From positions 623,225,740 to 623,289,739 of the forward strand of contig NC_081415.1 of NCBI RefSeq assembly GCF_030272615.1: DNA of 64,000 bases, read 5' to 3'. The notes below the pieces were generated by a model. That model did not search any database. It saw only the letters and a program-made list of their open reading frames with translations, and had not been told where the DNA came from. Source of the stretch: Cryptomeria japonica. Taxonomy: Eukaryota > Streptophyta > Pinopsida > Cupressales > Cupressaceae. Positions 1 to 9,969 of this stretch are shown in pieces. The translations under genes and the position numbers were made by a program. The stretch's first letter is position 1. Every line of letters starts with the position of its first letter.

Positions 1-998
1 TTTTGGTTTGGGCTATGTTAGGTTTTATAAAAGCACTTCTTACCAATGAAAGATTGAGATCTTGAGTAGTCATATTTTGAACAAAAGATAATAAGAAGAT
101 TCTAGAGACAAATACTTTTATATTGAAAAACTAGAAATATTAATGACATATCAAATCTAGAAGCAGACATAATCAAATGTAATAAATAATTTTGGATATG
201 GTGTGCAAAAAAGAGAATATAATAATTCTTATAAATTCTAATATAAAACATATAAAAATGTTAAAGAAATCAAGAAAATTGAAATAGATATTGGAGATCA
301 AATAGGACATAAAAATATTAGAAAAGTGGAGATCTAAAAATCCATAATAAGGATAGGAAACACTAGAAGAAACTATGTTGTGTAGGATTGGATGCATTCA
401 CTAAAAATGTAGACGAAAATATAATTTCATTGTTCCTAATTTAGTACATAAACAAAGATAAACATAGATGACTTAATGATAGTGAGACCAGCATTTCATT
501 ATTTATAATATATATAAATTGAAAAGTTCAATACAAATATGGTTGGTGCTTGGTTATTGCCAAAGAATGTCTGCTAATTATAAATATTCAATAATCAATT
601 TGATGTAGGCTAAAAATGGTCACCTTAGTATAGTAATAATGTCTTTCTTTTTGCATTGATCATCTACCTTGTTAGGGATTAGTTATTGTGATCTTCATTA
701 TGTATGGGTAATCTCTCAATAGTGTGTTCCACTTTATATCAAAAGTGGAACATTGACATCAACATTTTAAATAAAATTTTCACTTTTAGACACTTGTCGA
801 AAATAAACCTTTAATTATTTAAAGATAAGGTCAAATAGTGATTTTTATAGTTAACAATGTTGTTTAAAAGTGGCATTTATACCACAGCTAATATTTCTCT
901 ATATAAAAGGATAAAATTATAAACTTCTGGCATAGACATAACATAGAATTTTTGAAGGTGGTGTTTATCCCATTTGTTGGTCATCTAAGGTTAGGAAC
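1..998. repeat. Diverged long duplication, copy A, first part
   Basis: AT-rich non-coding DNA that can be aligned by eye, with many differences, to 12728-14340. Both copies have the same order of landmarks, including an 'agatcttgagtag' block near the start, a block of repeated 'tatataaattg' sequence and the 'ccatttgttggtca' block near the end. Copy B has roughly 600 bp more around 13570-14195. Copy A continues at 8857 after the LTR element that splits it. The short ORF at 173-397 is AT-rich, has no recognisable domain and is not called a gene. Confidence 0.7.
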
Positions 999-1349
999 TG
1001 TAAAGCGGAAAATCACGATCGAACCCTAGTTGCTCTCCCCTCTTCCAACTCCAAGGAGATAGAAGGGAGGTCGCTAGGGTTGATGGTTTTCACTTAGGGG
1101 AGAGACTTTACATTCAAAAGAGGGGTTGAAACCCACAAGATCCAATCCCACACAATGCAAGATTGGATGCTAAATGTGTTTCAAGGGTTAAGAAAGCAAG
1201 GCTACCCTCTTTTGTAAAGAATGTTGATAGAAGAATTAAGCTAGGAATGCATAGAAAGTGACAAAGATTCGCTTATAAACTGAGATAGGGATATAGGATG
1301 AAGCTACGGACCTGGAATTAGCAGTAAAATGTCGATACGGCACTGTCTT

Positions 1350-1415
1350 GCAAATTTGAGCAAAAGTTGTCGGGACGATGGCGCCCGAGCGCCACGGTCC
1401 TCCGAAAAATCCGCG
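1350..1415. repeat. Palindromic hairpin motif, LTR copy
   Basis: Contains gttgtcgggacgatggcg followed by a near-complementary gccacggtcc arm, so the middle can fold as a GC-rich stem. Related copies lie at 7937-8000 (other LTR), 6508-6590 and 7132-7210 (leader), and in both LTRs of the Pol-carrying element. Confidence 0.75.
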
Positions 1416-1875
1416 AAACGAAGGGGGATCTGTTCGTCTCTGCACAAGGATTCTAGATTTCCAATTTCAGCCGCGTACCTGCAACCTACACACAGAAAAG
1501 CGAAGACAATTGGGGGGTTAGGGATTAGGGGTTTGCCTTTAGGTCAAACCCCGGTTTTGGAATTAACCAAGAAATGAGCAATGCTGTAAATGTAAATGTC
1601 TGTAATGTAAAACAAGTACTAATACCTTGTTGTAAGGATGTTTGTATCCTTATGTGCGAAGGTATAGATGATGTATGTTGTATGTTGTAGTAGTATGTAG
1701 TAAGTGATCTCCTCTTCAATGGTTGAATCCTTGTCTTGAATGCAACACTTAGCCTTGAATGGAGACTTGAAATGATCAATTGCTTGAAGGAATGCTTGAA
1801 TGCTTGAATGCTTGAGTATAATTTCCATGCTTTTTCCCTCATGTATGTATCTATCCAAATGAGAGAGGAAAATGT

Positions 1876-1885
1876 AGTTTATATA
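1876..1885 (-). promoter_or_regulatory. TATA-like box in 3' LTR
   Basis: Minus strand reads gtatataaac, a good plant TATA box within the U3-like part of the LTR. The same motif occurs at 8464-8473 in the 5' LTR, where it would drive the element's transcript. Confidence 0.5.
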
Positions 1886-2007
1886 CTTGTCATTTAGGGC
1901 TAATAGACTGATTTTCCCGACCTTAGGCTGACCAGGAAAGATAATTTTCCAATTTGCAAACATAAAGACCTGAAGTCCAAAAGAGACCGAGCCCAAAATA
2001 GGACCCA

Positions 2008-2070
2008 GGGACCAGGGCGCTGGGCGCCATGGTCCTGGAGGACCAAGGCGCTGGGCGCTCTGGTCCCACC
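2008..2070. repeat. GC-rich palindromic minisatellite (about 2 units)
   Basis: Tandem units of about 30 bp built on ggcgctgggcgccatggtcc. Each unit contains near-palindromic ggcgcc and ggaccatggtcc cores, in sharp contrast to the AT-rich surroundings. The other LTR has one more unit. Confidence 0.85.
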
Positions 2071-2238
2071 TCCCGGGACAACAGGGTGCAAAGGAGGTTC
2101 AGGCCAGGGTGTAAGAAAATGCAGTTTTTGGTGTCATGAGAAAGTTTCGGGGTCTCCATTCAGGTTCCGTGTTGCGTTGCCATCGTGAAGACCGAAATGC
2201 AGTCGAAATTGCAAGTGTCACAATTTTAGGACGCTACA

Positions 2239-2254
2239 TTTAGCCCCCACTTTA
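2239..2254 (-). other. Polypurine tract of the Gag-only element
   Basis: On the element strand it reads aaagtgggggctaaa and directly abuts the TGTAGCGTC start of the 3' LTR. This is the expected primer position for plus-strand DNA synthesis. It is identical to the tract of the Pol-carrying element at 41001-41015. Confidence 0.9.
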
Positions 2255-2988
2255 GCGGGAGTATGTATGCTCATACTTCCGGTAAAGTACAAGGAAACAA
2301 TATGAAAAGACTTTCACCACGTCAAGGAGGCAAGACACACCAAGCCCCCAGTGGACTAAGGATCTTACGACTTCGATTGACAAAGTAAAAGGGAAGATCA
2401 CGAGGGAGAACCATGACTGTCAGTAGTAAGGTTCCCTCACTATGAGTCATGCAAGAAAGATATCAAAAATTTTCAAGGCAAAGCTAGATTTGTCAAGAAA
2501 TTTTCAAGTATCTTGAAAAGATATAAACGGGATGTATGCCCCCCTACGTTAAAGCGATCGTACACGCCTCACTGGGGGTGATTGCTTTAAGGTAGTGATA
2601 CATATAAGAAATGAGAAAGGAGCACGTTATCACAAGGATTTAGCCCCCAAGTGTGAGATAAGCCCAAGGATAATAGACACAAAACACAAAGCACAAGGTG
2701 ACTTCGCTTTCCTTGGGGTCAGTATGCTGTATGATAATTCATGTATATCATATGTATGTATGCATAATTGTTCTTCATTACCCAATCAAGGAAGGTCACC
2801 TAGAAGAAGGGAACACATGTGTCTTTTGAGTCAACATGAGAGAGACCAAAAGAGATCTCAATGCTTTGCATCGTCCTCAAGTAGACAACACTAAGGACAA
2901 CAAATAGAAGAATGAGAATAACATATAGAAGAAGTAACACAAGAGAGGAGGAGAGAATCTGCTATGCTAATGTAACTAGTCTAGCACG
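2255..2988. other. 3' non-coding part of the Gag-only element
   Basis: About 730 bp between the gag stop codon and the polypurine tract. Where a complete Tat element would carry RT, RNase H and integrase, nothing pol-like is visible in any frame. The 99-codon plus-strand ORF at 2595-2894 shows no domain and is probably chance. Confidence 0.7.
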
Positions 2989-5900
2989 TCATCTACCCCC
3001 CCGATCTTGCTGATCAATGTTTCGGGAAGGCAGGGAACATGCTAGAGGAGGAACATTCAACACAGCAGATGGAGCTATCACAAGATCCAAACAAGGGCTA
3101 TGTTCATGTTCCAAGCCACGCTGTTCTTGTCTAGGAGCTAGGATAAGTGCTTTAGAAAATTCATTAGATAAATGGTTATCAATATCAACAAGTTCATATT
3201 CACTATCAGAAGCAAGAGGAGTAACATTTTCATCATGAATAAAATTTTCATCTATAGCATCATCAAGATTTATAAAAATAGGGTCTTTGATTCGCACAGG
3301 ATCAAGACCATCATGCATCTTATGTTTTGGAGATTTTGGAGAAAATGGAATAATGCTTGTTGAAGGTGTTTTTGGAGATTGCAAAGTTTGAGAAGCAGCT
3401 GCTTGAGCTCTAAGATGACGCTTTCGTCGACGTTCACATGCAGAACGATTTCGTCTAGTCTTAGTAGGAAGTGGAGAAGATTGAGGAGGAGGAATGTTCT
3501 CATCCTTAGCACTTGGGTGTTTAGGTTGTGGTCTCTTAGGGTGGATAATAGGAGAAGAAGAAGGTCTCTTCTCTCTATAAAAGGAAGGAGGAGGAACTGC
3601 TCCATATAAGGGAGGAATATTTGGTTTAGGAAGGAGACCAAGTCCATCATGACGAGGAGGGATAGGTCTACTTTTAGAAGGTTTATTAGGCATAGACATA
3701 ATCACATCCATGGGAACGGGTTGGGAATCTTCTTGAGGAAAGACATTAGTTTTATCTTTCAAAGGAAGAACTTCCTTCTCAAGAATGATAGGAATATCAA
3801 GTTTAGGTGTTCTAGGTTCACTTAGAGATAGGATCATATCTGTTTTCCACTTTTGATAAGATTTGAAAAGATGATCACTTCGCGGAGGAAGAGATTGGAA
3901 TTGTTTAGGCCAAAAGTAATCAATAGGAACGCTAGAAGTTCTTTCAGCTGGTTTAAAGAGACTATGATTGACAGTAACAACTTCACCATTATGGGGAAAT
4001 TTCAAACACTTGTGAATAGGAGAAGCAATAGCTTTCATGGAAGATAGCCAAGGATAGCCAAGCTTCACACGAAATTGTTCGTAAGATGGAATAATAGAAA
4101 AGTTCACATCAAGGGATTTGTTATGGACCTCAATAGGCAATGTAATAGAACCAATTGCAGGAGAAGAAAATGCATCAAATAGTTTCACAATCACATCTGT
4201 TTTGTCATATATCACTTGATTCAATTGCAAAGTAAAAAGAAATTCTTCAGTAATAACATTAACCATGCACGAAGGATCAATAAGCACTCCACGGCAAGGT
4301 GTATTCTTGACTTTTGCAACTATGTATAAAGGACGATCAGGTGCCCTAATGGTTTCACTGGAATCAAATGTGATGGAAGGTTCTTTAGGGTTTTCTTGCT
4401 GCTCTACAAAGTTAATCACATTCGAAGTCATAGACACAAGACCATCAGATGAGAGAGAGGAATCATTAGCCTCAATTGCATTAGAGGTATGAGAAGGTAA
4501 TGGATCAGTGAAAATCTGAAGATTTTGATTAGGAGGAGCTACAGATGTATTGCCTTTATCATTCACTCCAGAAACAGAAATAGTATTATTATCAATCAAA
4601 TCTTGAATTTTACCCTTTAAAGAAAAACATTTTTCAGTATCATGCCCAGGCTGACGATGAAATTGACAAAAAGCTTTGTTATCAAAATAAGGTGAAGTAA
4701 TCTTTGCAGGATCAATTTGTCTTATAGGAGGAAGAGTAAGCACATTTTGTTCCAATAACTTATTCATAATACTATGCAATGACTCATTCAAAGGAGTATA
4801 CTTTCTTTCTTTCTTGAAAAATTTAGAAATAGGAGGCACACTTGATGCTGCATTCACATTGTTGTTGATGATGTTTTCATTGAATTTGATGGAATCTCTG
4901 TTCGGTTTAAACTTCCCAAATGGTTGTTGACTGCTATCACCCTTATCACTCGGAGCCGTAGGATGTGATTGTTCCATTTGACTCATAGTCAGTTGATAAT
5001 TGTGAAGAGTTGCACACAACTGTTGGAAAGAAGTAAACTCAGAAAACAGAAGTTTGTCTCGAATATCTTTTTGTAAATTAGAAATGAAGATTCTTTGAAT
5101 ATCATTGTCAGGCACTGGAAAAGAAATTTGAGCATACAAATGCTTATATCTACCAATGAAATCAGTCACTTTTTCTTTAACACCTTGTTTACAATGCATT
5201 AAATCAATCAAAGTAACTTTATGACTTATATTGTTTTGAAATTGTTGAATGAAAGCATTTGCAAGTTGTTCGAAAGAAGTAATAGAATAAGAAGGCAACG
5301 AGCAATACCATTGTAGGGCTTTGTCTCTTAATGTTCTAGTAAACAATTTTGCAAGCAACCTTTGGTCATAAGAAAAATCGGTACATATTGTTTGAAAAGT
5401 CTTAACATGTGTTAGAGGATCACCCTTACCATTATAAAGCTCCAAATGCGGAATTTCAACATGTTTAGGGGGAATAGCTTGAACAATGTCAACAGAAAGT
5501 GGACTCGCAACATCAAATGTGGGCACACTAAACTTAGATTGATTCATAGAGGCAATTTGTTGCTGTAAAGAAGAGACAGTTTGTGCAAGATTGTTAATGG
5601 TCGCTTCAGTCGAAGAATTCATATTAGACGTGTTAGATTGTGATGGAGGTGTTATGTTATTGAAAGAAGGTAAATAGTAAGGTGGTGGGACTCTATGATA
5701 ATTAGTCATAGGAGATGATTGGACAGGAGGAACACTACAAGGAGGAATGGAATGGTTAAACGAATTGCCCCCTTGCGTCATGTTCATTTGTGGAGATATA
5801 ATAGGGACACTCATGGAAGGAATGAATGAAGAAGTTGGATTAAATGAAGGAAGAGGGTTAATTGAAGAAGAAGGGTTGCCCCCATGACTGGTGATCACAG

Positions 5901-6402
5901 GAGGAATGTCTTGTGTAGAAGTAGCCATTATGTTTGATGTAAAGGTAGGTATGCTAGCAATAGAAGTCATCAAAGGAATAGAATGATTGACTTGAGTAGG
6001 AGGTTGTGTATAACCCAAATTTTTAGCACAACTCTTCATAGGCATCACATTCGAATCCACAATGTGTGCAATACCACGCAAAATATCAATTCCATTCTTA
6101 TCACTTTGAAGCATACGTTTTAGACCCTTAATTAAAGGAAGAGCTTGACTATCAGGGTATTCTTGAGACATCCATTGTCGAAAATCGTCAAATTGGTTAT
6201 CCAATTTCGAAAGTTGTTCTTCAGAAACCTCATGGAGAGCTTCTTCATCATTAGGAGGATTAGAGGAATTACCCATGTCCTCGTTAAGAAGGCTATTCAA
6301 ATTAGGTTCCATCTCCTCAGTAGTTAAACCTCGGAAAGACTTAATTCTACGGCTTCGTCTAACGGGAATAGTGTAAGTAGGGCTTATTGTTGTAAAACTC
6401 AT
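2989..6402 (-). CDS. gag: Gag with zinc finger and degenerate protease-like domain (Tat lineage)
   Basis: Intact 1137-codon ORF encoding the capsid-forming structural protein of a Ty3/gypsy element. The N-terminus is basic (RRSRR), followed by a long Ser/Pro/Asn-rich stretch. A retrotransposon Gag domain follows at about residues 315-490 (ELYNGKGDPLTHVKTF, then ALQWYCSLP). At about 575-605 is the Tat-type zinc finger CxxH...GHDTEKC followed by SLKGKIQDLID. At about 690-830 is a retropepsin-like fold with VLIDPSCMVNV in place of the D-[TSN]-G active site and LGYPWLSSM near its end; the substitution probably abolishes catalysis. The C-terminus has an Arg-rich patch near residue 985 and an acidic tail. 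The start is the first in-frame ATG, about 1.2 kb after the primer site. No pol follows. Family assignment is firm; loss of protease activity is inferred. Confidence 0.9.
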   Translation of the reverse strand: MSFTTISPTYTIPVRRSRRIKSFRGLTTEEMEPNLNSLLNEDMGNSSNPPNDEEALHEVSEEQLSKLDNQFDDFRQWMSQEYPDSQALPLIKGLKRMLQSDKNGIDILRGIAHIVDSNVMPMKSCAKNLGYTQPPTQVNHSIPLMTSIASIPTFTSNIMATSTQDIPPVITSHGGNPSSSINPLPSFNPTSSFIPSMSVPIISPQMNMTQGGNSFNHSIPPCSVPPVQSSPMTNYHRVPPPYYLPSFNNITPPSQSNTSNMNSSTEATINNLAQTVSSLQQQIASMNQSKFSVPTFDVASPLSVDIVQAIPPKHVEIPHLELYNGKGDPLTHVKTFQTICTDFSYDQRLLAKLFTRTLRDKALQWYCSLPSYSITSFEQLANAFIQQFQNNISHKVTLIDLMHCKQGVKEKVTDFIGRYKHLYAQISFPVPDNDIQRIFISNLQKDIRDKLLFSEFTSFQQLCATLHNYQLTMSQMEQSHPTAPSDKGDSSQQPFGKFKPNRDSIKFNENIINNNVNAASSVPPISKFFKKERKYTPLNESLHSIMNKLLEQNVLTLPPIRQIDPAKITSPYFDNKAFCQFHRQPGHDTEKCFSLKGKIQDLIDNNTISVSGVNDKGNTSVAPPNQNLQIFTDPLPSHTSNAIEANDSSLSSDGLVSMTSNVINFVEQQENPKEPSITFDSSETIRAPDRPLYIVAKVKNTPCRGVLIDPSCMVNVITEEFLFTLQLNQVIYDKTDVIVKLFDAFSSPAIGSITLPIEVHNKSLDVNFSIIPSYEQFRVKLGYPWLSSMKAIASPIHKCLKFPHNGEVVTVNHSLFKPAERTSSVPIDYFWPKQFQSLPPRSDHLFKSYQKWKTDMILSLSEPRTPKLDIPIILEKEVLPLKDKTNVFPQEDSQPVPMDVIMSMPNKPSKSRPIPPRHDGLGLLPKPNIPPLYGAVPPPSFYREKRPSSSPIIHPKRPQPKHPSAKDENIPPPQSSPLPTKTRRNRSACERRRKRHLRAQAAASQTLQSPKTPSTSIIPFSPKSPKHKMHDGLDPVRIKDPIFINLDDAIDENFIHDENVTPLASDSEYELVDIDNHLSNEFSKALILAPRQEQRGLEHEHSPCLDLVIAPSAVLNVPPLACSLPSRNIDQQDRGGR

Positions 6403-6507
6403 GCACTAGAGAGAGAGAGAAAGTTTTGAATTTAGAGGTAGCAATTTTCAGTAAAATCAGCCAATCTTCTGGATTTAAGCTGTTAAATATAATCAGGACA
6501 ATCTCCC

Positions 6508-6590
6508 GAAATTTCAGAAAAAATGTCAGGGACTGTGGTACTTCGGAGTGCACACGGTCCCGACAACTTTTTTCGAAATTTGCAGGGATG
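6508..6590. repeat. Leader hairpin repeat A
   Basis: About 80-bp imperfect palindrome: aaatttc...gtcagggactgtgg, a short apex, then cacacggtcccgacaac...gaaattt. It recurs in the same leader at 7132-7210. Being palindromic it would form the same stem in the minus-strand transcript, in the region where packaging or dimerisation signals are expected. Confidence 0.75.
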
Positions 6591-7131
6591 AAAGTTATGA
6601 TAATTTTAGAGCTAATCTGAAAAAATTGAGTGATTTTACGATCTGTAGATAGGCCAAATTAAAGTTGCAATCTCGAAATTGAACCCTACCAAGATTGTCG
6701 AAAAATGCAAAAATTTGAATTTTGAAAAAAGAGAGGGAAACTGAAATTTTGAATTTTATGATTTTAGAGGGAATACCAAAAGCAATGTAAGTTTTGAAAT
6801 TTGAAAATTGACTCAATTTCACGCAAAATTCAATTTTGAAAGTGGAAATTGAAGTTGTTGTAATTAAGCACTTAATTTCAAAAGTCACAAATTGCAAGAA
6901 TTTAAATAAAGCACTGAAATTTTTAATGAATGCAAACACACTTTTCAGATTTAGCACAGTAAGAACATAATTTTGACAGAAATTTCAATTTCAACAATTT
7001 TTGAATGATTAGAAGCCTCAATCCAAGCAATCGCTAGGCCAGCTTTGACTGTAATTTTGAAGGTGTTATAATTGATAAAATCAGCCAAAATTCTGGATTT
7101 TAGCAGGAAAATACAGTAAGATCTCGCTCCT

Positions 7132-7210
7132 GAAATTTCAAAAAAAATGTCGGGGACGATGGCACTCAGAGTGCACACCGTCCTCGCAACTTTTTTCCAA
7201 ATTTTCAGGG
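7132..7210. repeat. Leader hairpin repeat B
   Basis: Second leader copy of the motif at 6508-6590, about 620 bp away, with the same flanks (aaatttc on the left, cagggatgaaag on the right) and gtcggggacgatggcac opposite gtgcacaccgtcctcgc. The stem is conserved while the apex differs. Confidence 0.75.
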
Positions 7211-7563
7211 ATGAAAGATATTGTGATTTTATTGCGGAATCCAACGTTACAGCTAATTTGGAGATGTTTTGATTAGTGAAATTGTCGGACAAAGGTTGAA
7301 TCAAGAGGGTTTCAAAAATTAGGGTTTTGACACTTAACCACTTAATTTTCAAAATTAAAGCACAAATATGAATTGATAATTTGTAATAGAAGGGCAGATC
7401 TGAAACAAGCATTAATAATTAAACATTTCACAAGCTTAATTACAAAAAAGAAAATTTAGGGTTTTTATGCAATTAACCTCTAAAATTTTGCAAAAGATCA
7501 AACATGGAAATGTAATCAAGGAATCCAATTTTCAGATCTAATCATGAATAATCAGAAAGGATG

Positions 7564-7581
7564 TTCACGTCGGGTTCACCA
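7564..7581 (-). other. Primer binding site, tRNA-Trp
   Basis: The plus strand reads ttcacgtcgggttcacca, which matches the 3' end of plant tRNA-Trp including CCA. The element strand is therefore a perfect 18-nt complement. It lies 3 nt inside the 5' LTR (which ends at 7585 on the plus strand), the canonical position for priming minus-strand DNA synthesis. Confidence 0.9.
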
Positions 7582-8463
7582 AAATGTAAAGCGGAAAATC
7601 GCGATCGAACCCTAGTTGCTCTCCCCTCTTCCAACTCCAAGGAGAGAGAAGGGAGACTCATTAGGGTTGATGGTTTTCACTTAGGGGAGAGACTTTACAT
7701 TCAAAAGAGGGGTTGAAACCCACAAGATCCATTCCCACACAATGCAAGATTGGATGCTAAATGTGTTTCAAGGGTTAAGAAAGCAAGGCTACCCTCTTTT
7801 GTAAAGAATGTTGATAGAAGAATTAAGCTAGGAATGCATAGAAAGTGACAAAGATTCGCTTATAAACTGAGATAGGGATATAGGATGAAGCTGCGGACCT
7901 GGAATTAGCAGTAAAATGTCGATACGGTGCTGTCCTGCAAATTTGAGCAAAAGTTGTCGGGACGATGGCGCCCGAGCGCCACGGTCCTCCAAAAAATCCG
8001 CGAAACGAAGGGGGATCTGTTCGTCTCTGCACAAGGATTCCAGATTTCCAATTTCAGCCGCGTACCTACAACCTACACACAAAAAAGAGAAGATGATTGG
8101 GGGGTTAGGGATTAGGGGTTTGGCTTTAGGTCAAACCCCAGTTTTGGAATTAACCAAGAAATGAGCAATGCTGTAAATGTAAATGTCTGTAATGTAAAAC
8201 AAGTACTAATACCTTGTTGTAAGGATGTTTGTATCCTTATGTGCGAAGGTATAGATGTTGTATGTTGTATGTTGTAGTAGTATGTAGTAAGTGATCTCCT
8301 CTTCAATGGTTGAATCCTTGTCTTGAATGCAACACTTAGCCTTGAATGGAGACTTGAAATGATCAATTGCTTGAAGGAATGCTTGAATGCTTGAATGCTT
8401 GAGTATAATTTCCACGCTTTTTCCCTCATGTATGTATCTATCCAAATGAGAGAGGAAAATGTA

Positions 8464-8473
8464 GTTTATATAC
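8464..8473 (-). promoter_or_regulatory. TATA-like box in 5' LTR
   Basis: Minus strand gtatataaac, in the LTR upstream of gag on the element strand. It is the likely core promoter for the genomic RNA, although no start site can be read from sequence alone. Confidence 0.55.
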
Positions 8474-8587
8474 TTGTCATTTAGGGCTGATAGACTGATT
8501 TTCCCGACCTTAGGCCGACCAGGAAAGATAATTTTCCAATTTGCAAACATAAAGACCCGAAGTCCAAAAGAGACCGGGCCCAAAATA

Positions 8588-8690
8588 GGACCCAGGGACC
8601 AGGGCGCTGGGCGCCATGGTCCTGGAGGACCAGGGCGCTAGGCACCCTGGTCCTGAAGGACCATGGCGCTGGGCGCTCTGGTCCCACCTC
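8588..8690. repeat. GC-rich palindromic minisatellite (about 3 units)
   Basis: Units of about 30 bp containing gggcgctgggcgccatggtcc. There is one unit more than in the partner LTR at 2008-2070, so the array has changed length since insertion or during reverse transcription. Confidence 0.85.
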
Positions 8691-8856
8691 CCGGGACAGC
8701 AGGGTGCAAAGGAGGTTCAGGCCAGGGTGCGAGAAAATGCAGTTTTTGGTGTCATGAGCAAGTTTCGGGGTCTCCATTCAGGTTCTGTGTTGCGTCGCCA
8801 TCGTGAAGACCGAAATGCAGTCGAAATTGCAAGTGTCACAATTTTAGGACGCTACA

Positions 8857-9365
8857 GGAACATATAAGTTTATGAAAAATCCGAGGCATAAAGTGGAAAG
8901 GGAATTTATAGGAGCTTCATTCAAAGGACCTTCAAACGAAGGTATCCAAGTAGCTTCAGATGAATGTAGGTCTTTACAATGATAAAAAAATAAAACAAAG
9001 GGATGATTCCATGAACACATAATTAAACCACCAATAATGTGTAGCAAACAGTGGACATTAGATTTTTAAATTTAGATGAGGACCAAAAAGTACGAAACAC
9101 ATTTGCTCCAATGTTTTTCCCCAAATGAAGGTCACTTTTTTCCTTTTGTGAAAATTAACTTCATTCAATGGTTCTTGAATGAAGATCACTTTCTCTCTTT
9201 AATGGAAATCATAACCTTCAAACAAAGATACATGTTTGTAAAGAGATCTTTGTTCGAGGATATATGTTGGAACAAAGGTGTTTCCTACTTCTACCCCCAT
9301 TTAAATTGAAAAATCTAATGTCGCATGTTTGGGATTCATTATTGTGTGTCCACCCATATGTGATC
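8857..9365. repeat. Diverged long duplication, copy A, second part
   Basis: Continues copy A after the inserted LTR element and aligns by eye with about 14331-14850. The last clear shared block is cattattgtgt...cacccatatgtgat. It holds several scattered copies of a short near-palindrome of the type ccttcaaatgaaggt. No coding sequence is seen. Confidence 0.7.
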
Positions 9366-9969
9366 ATGGAATAATCTTATAGTTATATATTTCACCTTTC
9401 ATAAAATAAAACATTAGTTTATAACTTTAGTAGATAATCTTCATTTTATTTTTTACCTTCTACTAATCTAATGATTGACATTATTTAAAAATACCTTGGA
9501 ATGGTTGTTATTTTAAAGAAGGGGACATGTTCTTCAAGCTAAATAGAATTGAATATGCACAAAAATTTAAATATAATTTAATTGCAACAATAAAAACATG
9601 TATGCATATTCTTTATTTATTTTATAAAACCAAATCAAAGCATATCATCATTAATTATTCCATTAATTTTCTTAAATAAAATAAAAAATGCTTGAGAAAT
9701 GATAGGTGATGAAATGAATTCAATTAAATGTTAAAAAATATTAACGCATAAAAATAGATTTTGTTTAAAATTAATTGATGTTGGTCTTCTTGCTTCCATG
9801 CCTTAGAAATAGACACTTGTTCTAATTGTGCTCCCCTTATTATGGACTTGGAAGATTTTTTTTTTAAGAAATAAAGAGCTATTCTCTTTGAAGGGTTTGA
9901 TGATAGACTTTTTCCTTTAAAATGAGATATTCTACTTGATCTATTTTTTCGAGATAAAACATCTAGATC
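9366..9969. other. AT-rich stretch without recognised features
   Basis: I see no gene, terminal repeat or tandem array here. The minus-strand ORF at 9724-9993 (89 codons) is AT-rich and has no recognisable domain. Confidence 0.5.

Larger units (their letters stand above)
999..2238 (-). repeat. 3' LTR of the Gag-only element
   Basis: 1240-bp terminal repeat, near-identical over its length to 7585-8856. It contains a TATA-like box, a GC-rich palindromic minisatellite and the 'gttgtcgggac' hairpin motif (about 1350-1415). The main length difference from the other LTR is one fewer unit of the minisatellite. ORFs read across it in several frames are duplicated at matching positions of the other LTR and are not genes. 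Confidence 0.93.
999..8856 (-). mobile_element. Gag-only Ty3/gypsy (Tat-lineage) LTR retrotransposon, non-autonomous
   Basis: A complete LTR element on the minus strand. Its two long LTRs are 999-2238 and 7585-8856, both starting TGTAGCG and ending TTTACA on the element strand. A perfect 5-bp target duplication ggaac lies at 994-998 and 8857-8861. Reading along the minus strand it has a tRNA-Trp primer site, a leader of about 1.2 kb, one intact 1137-codon Gag/protease-like ORF, about 0.75 kb of non-coding DNA and a polypurine tract. There is no trace of reverse transcriptase, RNase H or integrase. It therefore has the layout known as TR-GAG and must borrow Pol. The uninterrupted ORF and similar LTRs point to a recent insertion. 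Confidence 0.93.
7585..8856 (-). repeat. 5' LTR of the Gag-only element
   Basis: 1272-bp terminal repeat matching 999-2238 and directly followed by the ggaac target duplication at 8857-8861. It carries the active-side TATA-like box at 8464-8473 (minus strand gtatataaac), the hairpin motif at about 7937-8000, and a three-unit minisatellite at 8588-8690. Confidence 0.93.

Noticed and set aside
1525-1996. ORFs of 105 and 125 codons in the LTR, repeated at 8112-8583
   Set aside because: They are the same LTR sequence read twice; frames are unrelated to gag and have no domain.
7564-7581. tRNA-Trp gene
   Set aside because: Only the last 18 nt of the tRNA are matched and they abut an LTR, so it is a primer binding site and not a tRNA gene.
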